Shown here piece by piece: positions 1 to 5,277 of a stretch of 5,870 nt of DNA. The notes under the pieces were generated by a model, which made no database searches, was not told where the DNA came from, and was given only the letters and a program-made list of their open reading frames with translations. The stretch is from Bacteroidota bacterium. GTDB lineage: Bacteria; Bacteroidota; Ignavibacteria; Ignavibacteriales; Ignavibacteriaceae. The stretch is from assembly GCA_023406915.1 (NCBI GenBank), contig JAEXTR010000100.1:1-5870 (forward strand), read 5' to 3'. How positions within the stretch are numbered: the first letter of the stretch is position 1; each line of letters starts with the position of its first letter. A program made the translations under genes and the position numbers.

Positions 1-307
1 CAGCAGATAAGAGCTGCTCTTCCTGATTGAAAAACTCAGTGCGCAATGAAAAGGCAGACTCCCGCATCTCCTTCAAGCTGCTCCTCACTTCAATCTCTAA
101 TCCTGGGTGCATGGGCTTGTAGTAAGAGGATTGCGCAGAAATAAGGGGGAATGCAAACTCTTCATTCAGAAAATATTCGTCATACACCCCGGCTTCACGC
201 AGCCAGTTTTCCATCGCTGTGTGGGCAAACTCAAACACCCTTGGGAAAAAAAGCACACCCTCAGGATCGCAATCGCCAAAACCAATAATTCTTTTTGTAC
301 TTATCAT
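1..307 (-). CDS. 4-hydroxybenzoyl-CoA thioesterase-like hotdog protein (5' part only, runs off the left edge)
   Basis: The open frame starts at an ATG at 305-307 and reads without a stop to the window edge, giving 102 residues of an incomplete protein. The N-terminus carries FGDCDPEGVLFFPRVFEF (residues 10-27), the signature of 4-hydroxybenzoyl-CoA thioesterases. The second Asp of DCD (D14) matches the catalytic Asp17 of the Pseudomonas enzyme. Later segments, such as YYKPMHPGLEIEV (62-74), fit the hotdog beta strands. Family members hydrolyse acyl- or aroyl-CoA thioesters in the cytoplasm; the substrate here cannot be told. A full protein is usually about 130-150 residues, so roughly a third is missing. 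The start is preceded by GAAAGGA (314-320) and lies 13 bp downstream of the activator's stop codon, so the two are probably co-transcribed. The catalytic motif makes the family call secure; the physiological role is open. Confidence 0.85.
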   Translation of the reverse strand, partial: MISTKRIIGFGDCDPEGVLFFPRVFEFAHTAMENWLREAGVYDEYFLNEEFAFPLISAQSSYYKPMHPGLEIEVRSSLKEMRESAFSLRTEFFNQEEQLLSA

Positions 308-320
308 TTCAGGTCCTTTC

Positions 321-1823
321 TTAATCGTTGATTACTCTGCTGACTTTGATTTTCAGCTTCTTGATTTTACTCTGCAAGGTGGTTGGCTTCATATCAAGCA
401 ATGCTGCCGCACCATCGTCTCCGTATATTTTGCCTCCGGTTTTCCTCAGTGCCTTCAGGATTACATTCCGCATCTCATTATTGTATGACTCTACCGTTTC
501 AATCGTTGGGTACGAGCTCGTCGGCTCACTTTCCTGCAGCATTTCCTCAAATAATAAGTGCTGTGGCTTGATCATACCACCACGGCTCAGGATTGCCGCA
601 CGTTCCAGGGTGTTCTGTAATTCACGTACATTTCCTGCCCACCTGTTTTTTGTAAGCAGGGTCACCGCTTCTTCTGATAGTGAGAGCCGCATCCCGAATT
701 TTTCTGACAAACGCTGTAGGAAATAATGAGAGAGCGGATAAATATCTTCTTTTCTCTCACGCAGAGGGGGTAGGGTAATCGGAAACACATTGAGCCGGTA
801 GTAGAGGTCTTCCCGGAACTCACCCCGTTTTACCTTTTCTTCCAGATTCAGGTTGGTGGCAGAAATTATCCGTACATCAGCCCTGATCGTTTTTTCGCCG
901 CCAATACGTTCGAATGTCCCTTCCTGAATTGCGCGCAGCAGTTTGGGCTGAATCTCCACCGGCAGGTCACCTACTTCATCAAGAAAAAGTATTCCACCAT
1001 CCGCAAGTTCAAACCTTCCCTTACGCATACCCGCAGCACCGGTGAATGATCCTTTTTCGTGTCCGAATAACTCACTCTCTGCAAGATTGGCGTTCAGGGC
1101 TGAGCAGTTTAATGCTATAAACGGCTTGCTGCTTCTTGTTGAAAGCGCATGTACTGCCTTTGCTGTTTGTTCCTTACCTGTACCGGTTTCTCCCAGAATC
1201 ATGACGTACGAATCCGTAGGTGCAACCAGTTTAACCTTTTCAATCACCTGTTTCCACTTCGGTGCGTTCCCAATCATACCCTGCAATACCGATTCAATAT
1301 CAGATATCATTGCAGTCCTCTCGTAACGCAGCATCGTATTTTCGTTCCTCAGATCATCGGCAGCAATGGTCTCCGCAAGGGCAAATGCGATGATACGGGA
1401 AAGGATTTTTGCGATATGCACTCTCTGCGGTGTGAATAGATCGCACTGACTATGATCCAGTGTCATTAACCCATACGTTTTACCTTCAATTTGCAGCGGT
1501 GCCAGCATGCATGAGTGCCCCATGGGAAGGTCCACAATCCCCTCATAGGTATCAGTATGATCCGGCTCGTGAGTCTCTTCAACAACTTTCACGTCGCCAA
1601 TCTCAAGTGCAGCGCGCAGATCAGGACGCCGGTCTAGCCGCAATGTATGGTTCATAAGGCTCTTGTTATTCAGTACACCTTTGGCGTGTCTTACTTTCAG
1701 AAGATTCTCATCTTCCAGGCTAAGTATAACCGCAAGTTCGTAGGGAATGATATCCTGAATGGCTTCCAGTACGATATCCATCGTCTGACGCGAAGTATGA
1801 AGGGGCGTAAGCGTATTATTCAC
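321..1823 (-). CDS. Sigma-54-dependent transcriptional activator (GAF - AAA+ - Fis-type HTH)
   Basis: A 500-residue bacterial enhancer-binding protein. Residues about 15-155 form a GAF sensor domain, with the typical 'LAPLQIEGKTYGLMTLDH' strand-turn-strand. Residues about 185-415 are the AAA+ domain: Walker A GETGTGKE (211-218), sigma-54-contacting loop GSFTGA (258-263; the usual form is GAFTGA), Walker B GGILFLDE (276-283), sensor I around ISATN (320-324), the arginine-finger region REDLYYRLNVFP (337-348) and sensor II GNVREL (397-402). The C-terminus (about 455-495; GAAALLDMKPTTLQSKIKKL) is a Fis-type HTH of the FhlA/NorR kind. It should use ATP to remodel sigma-54 RNA polymerase at a -24/-12 promoter in response to a GAF-sensed signal. 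The start is GTG (1821-1823) with GGAA five bases upstream; the next in-frame ATG (codon 15) would cut into the first GAF helix. The gene is divergent from dps, and dyads lie immediately upstream of its start, suggesting control of both directions. There is no receiver domain, so it is not a classical two-component regulator. Confidence 0.95.
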   Translation of the reverse strand: MNNTLTPLHTSRQTMDIVLEAIQDIIPYELAVILSLEDENLLKVRHAKGVLNNKSLMNHTLRLDRRPDLRAALEIGDVKVVEETHEPDHTDTYEGIVDLPMGHSCMLAPLQIEGKTYGLMTLDHSQCDLFTPQRVHIAKILSRIIAFALAETIAADDLRNENTMLRYERTAMISDIESVLQGMIGNAPKWKQVIEKVKLVAPTDSYVMILGETGTGKEQTAKAVHALSTRSSKPFIALNCSALNANLAESELFGHEKGSFTGAAGMRKGRFELADGGILFLDEVGDLPVEIQPKLLRAIQEGTFERIGGEKTIRADVRIISATNLNLEEKVKRGEFREDLYYRLNVFPITLPPLRERKEDIYPLSHYFLQRLSEKFGMRLSLSEEAVTLLTKNRWAGNVRELQNTLERAAILSRGGMIKPQHLLFEEMLQESEPTSSYPTIETVESYNNEMRNVILKALRKTGGKIYGDDGAAALLDMKPTTLQSKIKKLKIKVSRVIND

Positions 1824-1831
1824 ATCGATTC

Positions 1832-1886
1832 CATCGAAATATAGTTGACAACGAAATACAGTTGTTAATATAACGATATTTCGTTA
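1832..1886. promoter_or_regulatory. Three tandem 16-bp dyads, probable enhancer sites of the divergent sigma-54 activator
   Basis: Three related imperfect inverted repeats follow one another: CATC-GAAATATA-GTTG (1832-1847), CAAC-GAAATACA-GTTG (1849-1864) and TAAC-GATATTTC-GTTA (1871-1886). In the second the dyad extends to ACAAC-N8-GTTGT. In the third the arms are perfect 6-mers, TAACGA-N4-TCGTTA. Their centres lie roughly 104, 126 and 143 bp upstream of the start expected from the -24/-12 element at 1957-1972, which is a usual place for enhancer sites of sigma-54 activators. The first site lies only about 10 bp upstream of the activator's GTG, so occupancy could also repress its own gene. 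That the activator binds here is inferred from position and symmetry. Confidence 0.65.
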
Positions 1887-1956
1887 CATATTTTGAGCAG
1901 ATCACCAGAAAACCTTAAAAACCGTGTTTTCAGGTCAAATGAGCACATTTTATTTG

Positions 1957-1972
1957 TGGCACGGCAGTTGTA
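1957..1972 (+). promoter_or_regulatory. Sigma-54 (-24/-12) promoter of dps
   Basis: TGGCACG-N4-TTGTA matches the sigma-54 consensus TGGCACG-N4-TTGCW with exactly ten bases between the -24 GG (1958-1959) and the -12 dinucleotide (1970-1971). The only mismatch is GT in place of GC at -12. Transcription would start near 1982-1984, leaving a leader of about 38 bases before the dps ATG. A sigma-54 activator is encoded immediately upstream on the other strand, and enhancer-like dyads lie at a suitable distance, which raises confidence. TTGTAA-N17-TATTAA (1968-1996) overlaps it and could act as a weak sigma-70-type promoter. Confidence 0.65.
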
Positions 1973-2020
1973 ATACTCAATGCAAATGTTTATTAACACA
2001 TACTTGAAAAGGAAAACTCA

Positions 2021-2476
2021 ATGGCTAACGAAAGCAAAAATATGGTTTCTTCACTTACAGTTTTACAGTCTTCCCTGGTAGTTTTGTACCAGAAGGCACG
2101 CAACTATCACTGGAATGTCTCAGGTCCTGAATTTTTTCAGCTTCACACTGCCTTCGAGAAGTTCTATGATGCCCTTGCAACAGACATTGATGATGTCGCC
2201 GAAAGAGTAAGAGTTCTGGGTGCACCGGCAGTTGGTACTCTTGCTGAGATGCTCGTACTCTCACTGGTAAAAGAGGAGAGCGGTTTGTATCCTGATGCAA
2301 AAACCATGGTAAAGAACATCACCTCAGACTTCCAGCTGGTCACTGATTTCATAAAAAGCGCAGCTGCAAAATCACAGAGCGAGTATCAGGATGAAGTGAC
2401 AGCAGGTATGCTGTACGGTCTCGCACAGAATTATGAAAAAACCCTCTGGATGCTGAAAGAAACAGCAAAATTGTAA
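2021..2476 (+). CDS. dps: Dps family ferritin-like DNA-binding / iron-storage protein
   Basis: A 151-residue protein of normal Dps length. Dps assembles into a dodecameric shell that oxidises Fe(II) with hydrogen peroxide, stores the iron and in many species coats DNA, limiting Fenton damage. The intersubunit ferroxidase signature is complete: NYHWNVSGPEFFQLH (28-42) gives H30 and H42, and DIDDVAERVRVLG (55-67) supplies D57 and E61, with the spacing seen in characterised Dps proteins. The N-terminal tail is short with only one Lys, so strong DNA binding cannot be assumed. The ATG is preceded by AAAAGGA (2007-2013) at good spacing. It is the first gene after the sigma-54-like promoter, and 63 bp without a terminator separate it from the peroxiredoxin gene, so the two are likely one operon acting on iron and peroxide together. 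Confidence 0.93.
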   Translation: MANESKNMVSSLTVLQSSLVVLYQKARNYHWNVSGPEFFQLHTAFEKFYDALATDIDDVAERVRVLGAPAVGTLAEMLVLSLVKEESGLYPDAKTMVKNITSDFQLVTDFIKSAAAKSQSEYQDEVTAGMLYGLAQNYEKTLWMLKETAKL

Positions 2477-2490
2477 ATTACTGAAAATAA

Positions 2491-2534
2491 TTGTACATTA
2501 AAACCTAAATGTTTATTCATCTATAGTAAAGGAA
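2491..2534 (+). promoter_or_regulatory. Leader of the peroxiredoxin gene sharing an arrangement with the dps leader, plus RBS
   Basis: TTGTA (2491-2495), eleven bases, then AAATGTTTATT (2507-2517) repeats with identical spacing the arrangement upstream of dps (TTGTA 1968-1972, AAATGTTTATT 1984-1994). Read as hexamers it gives TTGTAC-N17-TATTCA, a weak sigma-70-like promoter. The bases at the -24 position (2481-2482, CT) do not support a second sigma-54 promoter. AAAGGAAA (2528-2535) is a clear ribosome binding site for the ATG at 2540. The repeat may be an internal promoter or a leader inherited by duplication. Confidence 0.35.
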
Positions 2535-2539
2535 ATATT

Positions 2540-3187
2540 ATGGACCAGGTAAGAACAGGTATTCCGCTGATCGGCGAAAAAATGCCATCACTGACCGTAC
2601 CAACCACACACGGAATGAAAAATATCCCCGATGATTACGCAGGCAAATGGATTGTATTATTCAGCCATCCTGCAGATTTCACCCCGGTATGCACCACTGA
2701 ATTTGTTGCATTTGCAAACCGTAATGAAGAATTCAAAAAGCTGAATGCAGAACTGATTGGTCTCTCAATTGATCAGATTTTCTCTCACATTAAGTGGGTT
2801 GAGTGGATCAAGGATAACCTGAATGTAGAAATTCCCTTCCCGATCATCGCTGATGACATGGGGCAGGTAGCCTCCGCTTTCGGAATGGTGCATCCCGGCA
2901 AGGGTACCAATACCGTACGGGCAACATTCCTTATTGACCCGAATGGCAATATCCGGTTGATGATTTATTACCCACAGGAAATCGGACGCCAGATTGATGA
3001 AGTGCTCCGCGCATTAAAGGCACTTCAGATTTCCGACGCCAACAAGGTTGCCATGCCGGAAAACTGGCCAAACAATGAACTGATCAAGGATCAGGTGATC
3101 GTGCCTCCACCGAAGGATATTACCGAAGCCTACAAGAGAAAAGGAAAAGGCGGTTACGACTGGTGGTTTACCTATAAATCACTCTGA
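2540..3187 (+). CDS. 1-Cys peroxiredoxin (Prx6 / archaeal-type family)
   Basis: A 215-residue thiol peroxidase that reduces hydrogen peroxide and organic hydroperoxides. The active-site loop HPADFTPVCTTEF (43-55) contains the peroxidatic C51 and T48 of the P-x3-T-x2-C motif; R127 (TVRATF) completes the catalytic triad. The long C-terminal arm, through PPPKDITEAY to GYDWWFTYKSL, is typical of the Prx6 subfamily and builds the dimer. C51 is the only cysteine in the protein. Archaeal relatives commonly have cysteines flanking the DWWF motif; here those places are Gly and Thr. It is therefore a strict 1-Cys enzyme that must be re-reduced by an outside thiol. It follows dps by 63 bp and is closed by a strong terminator, so it is the last gene of the dps operon. 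No signal peptide is visible; a cytoplasmic location is expected. Confidence 0.95.
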   Translation: MDQVRTGIPLIGEKMPSLTVPTTHGMKNIPDDYAGKWIVLFSHPADFTPVCTTEFVAFANRNEEFKKLNAELIGLSIDQIFSHIKWVEWIKDNLNVEIPFPIIADDMGQVASAFGMVHPGKGTNTVRATFLIDPNGNIRLMIYYPQEIGRQIDEVLRALKALQISDANKVAMPENWPNNELIKDQVIVPPPKDITEAYKRKGKGGYDWWFTYKSL

Positions 3188-3212
3188 TGAGTTGCAAAAT
3201 AAAGACTTACCT

Positions 3213-3250
3213 ATGCTCTGCTCCTTCAACCGGGGCAGAGCATTTTTTTT
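3213..3250 (+). terminator. Rho-independent terminator of the dps-peroxiredoxin operon
   Basis: A 12-bp stem pairs ATGCTCTGCTCC (3213-3224) with GGGGCAGAGCAT (3232-3243), with a single T-G wobble, closes on a seven-base loop and is followed by a T tract ending at 3250. It lies 25 bp after the peroxiredoxin stop and ends the unit cleanly before the deacetylase gene. Confidence 0.92.
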
Positions 3251-3307
3251 ATGTGCGCATGACTTGTTATATTCTTACTTCAAATGTGATGATTCCCATA
3301 CATTACA

Positions 3308-4261
3308 ATGACTGCATTCCTCACTAGTCTGGATTTGATGATGAAATTATTGATGTTTATACTCCTGACCCTTGCCGTTTTCCCCCAACAGAAAAAGATT
3401 TGTATCACCGTTGATGATATGCCCCTTGTTTCTTATGGCATAAGAGACACCGAATACCAGACTCAGACGTTGCAGCGCCTGATGCGGAAACTATCAACTG
3501 CAAATACCAGGGCAATCGGATTTGTGAATGAAATACAATTGTATGAAGATGATAAACTGATCCCGTATAAGGTGAAATTGCTGGAACAATGGTTAACATC
3601 GGGACTGGAAATCGGAAATCATACCTTTAGTCATCCTGATTATAACAACACCGATTATAAAGATTATACTGCCAATATCCTGAAAGGGGAGAGTGTGATT
3701 CGCGGAATATGTGAGAAACATGGCCCATCTCTCCGCTATTTCAGGCACCCTTACCTGCATGTAGGGCAGACCAGGGAGAGGGCAGACTCACTTGATAATT
3801 TCCTCACAGCTCACGGTTACATCACCGCCCCCGTCACCATTGATACCGATGATTATCTCTTCGCCTTTGCCTACCACCGTGCTTTCCACTCAGATAATGC
3901 TGAACTGGCAGAGAGAATCGGGAGCGATTATATCGCCTATATGGCTCAGAAACTCACCCATTTCGAAAACCTGTCAGATTCTCTTTTCGGCAGGAGTATT
4001 GCCCATACGCTGCTGATTCACGCTAATTTGTTGAATGCCGATTACATCGATAAACTGCTCGCAGTTTTCCAGGATAAAGGTTATCAGTTCGTAACCCTTG
4101 AAGAGGCTCTGAAAGATGAGTCGTACGCAACCCCCGTTACTAAATATGGTAAATGGGGAATATCCTGGATTGACCGCTGGGCACTCTCAGCAGGAAAGAA
4201 AGGTGATTTCTTTTCTGGCGATCCACAGGTACCGGAATATGTGAGGGAGATGGCGAGGTGA
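3308..4261 (+). CDS. Exported polysaccharide deacetylase (CE4 / NodB fold)
   Basis: A 317-residue protein with the NodB homology motifs in order: ITVDDMP (33-39; D36 as likely catalytic base and D37 as metal ligand), NHTFSHP (104-110; H105 and H109 as metal ligands), FRHPY (145-149), a VTIDTDDY segment (176-183) and LLIHAN (235-240; H238). Enzymes of this class remove N- or O-acetyl groups from cell-wall or extracellular polysaccharides; the substrate here is unknown. The hydrophobic run LLMFILLTLAVF (14-25) is a signal peptide. Because it begins at MMKLLM, translation may really start at 3338 or 3341, not at 3308; neither start has a strong Shine-Dalgarno sequence. The gene stands alone between the terminator at 3213-3250 and a weaker hairpin downstream. 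The motif 1 variant TVDD, where TFDD is common, still keeps both aspartates. Confidence 0.88.
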   Translation: MTAFLTSLDLMMKLLMFILLTLAVFPQQKKICITVDDMPLVSYGIRDTEYQTQTLQRLMRKLSTANTRAIGFVNEIQLYEDDKLIPYKVKLLEQWLTSGLEIGNHTFSHPDYNNTDYKDYTANILKGESVIRGICEKHGPSLRYFRHPYLHVGQTRERADSLDNFLTAHGYITAPVTIDTDDYLFAFAYHRAFHSDNAELAERIGSDYIAYMAQKLTHFENLSDSLFGRSIAHTLLIHANLLNADYIDKLLAVFQDKGYQFVTLEEALKDESYATPVTKYGKWGISWIDRWALSAGKKGDFFSGDPQVPEYVREMAR

Positions 4262-4270
4262 GAACAGTAT

Positions 4271-4290
4271 CGGGCTAATGCCCGTTTCTT
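4271..4290 (+). terminator. Weak hairpin terminator after the deacetylase gene
   Basis: CGGGC (4271-4275), loop TAAT and GCCCG (4280-4284) form a perfect five-pair GC stem nine bases after the stop codon, followed by TTTCTT. The U tract is short and interrupted. A second weak candidate follows: GTCGG (4327-4331) pairs with CCGAC (4343-4347) ahead of GTTTTT. Together they may act as tandem terminators. Confidence 0.5.
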
Positions 4291-4598
4291 CGTTAGAAAG
4301 CTACAAAACGTTCAACCCACTCCGGGGTCGGTATCCTCACTTCCGACGTTTTTCTATAATCTTTGATCCGTTAGCTGACGGATCGTATATTAATGATACT
4401 ATCAGTAGAATTATCATTATTATAGGCAATATTATAATCCAGGCGTTATGATTCCTGTTGATTCGCCACATAACTTTCTGGTAAACCGAAAATATAATGA
4501 AATTAAAAATCAAAGTTGTTTCTGAGAATCTCTCATCAGTTGTAAAAATCTTTGTATATTTCAATCAGATTTATTTTTCGTCATATCGATAACCAGAT
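4285..4598. other. AT-rich intergenic gap with inverted repeats
   Basis: About 310 bp without a convincing gene. A near-perfect 20-bp palindrome, with arms GATCCGTTAG and CTGACGGATC and one non-matching pair, lies at 4365-4384 and has no T tract on either strand, so it looks more like a binding site or structured RNA element than a terminator. AAAACGT (4305-4311) and ACGTTTT (4346-4352) form another inverted repeat around the second weak terminator candidate. The stretch from about 4385 to 4600 is very AT-rich and probably contains the promoter of the downstream gene pair, but I cannot place a -35/-10 pair with confidence. Confidence 0.5.
4337..4564 (-). CDS. Doubtful small single-span membrane protein
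   Basis: An open frame of 75 codons in the AT-rich gap. Residues from about 42 to 61 (AWIIILPIIMIILLIVSLIY) would be one clear membrane segment, followed by a polar tail ending KIIEKRRK. An internal ATG at 4469-4471 would give a tidier 44-residue form but has only a poor AGAAAG two bases upstream; the ATG at 4562-4564 has no recognisable ribosome binding site. Ile/Leu-rich frames arise easily in AT-rich DNA by chance, and I recognise no family. The 20-bp palindrome at 4365-4384 falls inside the 3' part. Kept only as a possible gene. Confidence 0.2.
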   Translation of the reverse strand: MKYTKIFTTDERFSETTLIFNFIIFSVYQKVMWRINRNHNAWIIILPIIMIILLIVSLIYDPSANGSKIIEKRRK

Positions 4599-4619
4599 AT
4601 GTTTTCACGGAATCTTTTT

Positions 4620-4625
4620 AAAGGA
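4620..4625 (+). promoter_or_regulatory. Ribosome binding site that sets the start of the fibre-like gene
   Basis: AAAGGA lies six bases before the ATG at 4632, which opens directly into a signal peptide. The in-frame ATG at 4599 has no such site and would place eleven extra residues before the signal peptide. Confidence 0.75.
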
Positions 4626-4631
4626 TGTAGT

Positions 4632-5267
4632 ATGAAACAACTCATTTTCCTCCTCTTGCTCATGTCTTTTTGTTCATTTGCCCAGAACGACATCACCAAT
4701 ACCATCGGCACCGGCGGTAAGTTCGTCGTGAAGGACGGAACCAATACTTTTATTACTGTTCAGCAAAGTGATGGAGCCGTCGGAGTTGGAAAAACACCGT
4801 CCTACAAACTTGACGTGAACGGTGATGTCAATGTGAGCGGAAATTTCAGAGTGAATGGTTCTGCCATACCGACGGTTGCTCCATTCATCCAGACGGTTAC
4901 TTCCGGATCTTCAAACCTTGGGGCAGGTACATACTATCTTTCTACCTATGGCGTTACGACTAATCAGACAAGAGCAATGTTTATCCTTCCGAAGTCAGGA
5001 ACGAGAATTAAATTGATAGTGGCGGGCACTAATTTAAACGGAGCGAATATTACGATTACTTTGCAAAAAGGGACCGTGGATCAATCAACCGGAGTGCTTT
5101 CCGTTTCTGATACTCCTGCAAGTCTGATGCTCGGGTCGCAGTTTCGTTTATCGGAAACGGAAAATATAACCTATTCTGAAAATGAAGTCTTCATTGTGAA
5201 AGCGACCTCAACAGGTGCAATCACAACAGCTACCGGTTTCATTACAGTAACTGTTTCTTTTGAATAG
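4632..5267 (+). CDS. Exported tail-fibre-like surface protein
   Basis: With the ATG at 4632 the protein has 211 residues. MKQLIFLLLLMSFCSFAQ is a signal peptide, probably cut after SFA or SFAQ; the Cys does not sit in a standard lipobox. Shortly after come GVGKTPSYKLDVNGDVNVSG and FRVNG. This motif (GIG-x-P-x-YKLDVNG-x-SG) recurs in bacteroidal and ignavibacterial surface proteins and resembles the shaft of phage tail fibres. The remaining ~120 residues are rich in Thr, Ser and Gly with alternating hydrophobic residues, suggesting beta structure such as a trimeric head, with no recognisable enzyme motif. There is no S74 peptidase/chaperone domain and no T9SS C-terminal signal. It ends 10 bp before the next gene, so both are probably co-transcribed. 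The exact role (adhesin, coat component) is unknown. Confidence 0.75.
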   Translation: MKQLIFLLLLMSFCSFAQNDITNTIGTGGKFVVKDGTNTFITVQQSDGAVGVGKTPSYKLDVNGDVNVSGNFRVNGSAIPTVAPFIQTVTSGSSNLGAGTYYLSTYGVTTNQTRAMFILPKSGTRIKLIVAGTNLNGANITITLQKGTVDQSTGVLSVSDTPASLMLGSQFRLSETENITYSENEVFIVKATSTGAITTATGFITVTVSFE

Positions 5268-5277
5268 GCAGGTATGT

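Noticed and set aside
107..488. Plus-strand open frames of 74 and 89 codons at 107-331 and 219-488
   Set aside because: They lie opposite the thioesterase and the 3' end of the activator, which have clear conserved motifs on the minus strand; the plus-strand translations show no domain and have no ribosome binding site.
1824..1900. A sigma-70 promoter for the activator on the minus strand
   Set aside because: TATATT-like hexamers exist in this AT-rich stretch, but no acceptable -35 lies at 16-18 bp; the best pair, TTAACA-N19-TATATT, is too far apart to call.
2480..2496. A second sigma-54 promoter before the peroxiredoxin gene
   Set aside because: TTGTA is present, but the -24 position reads CT where GG is required.
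4599..4631. Upstream ATG at 4599 as the start of the fibre-like gene
   Set aside because: No ribosome binding site, and it would put MFSRNLFKGCS before an otherwise perfect signal peptide; the ATG at 4632 has AAAGGA at ideal spacing.
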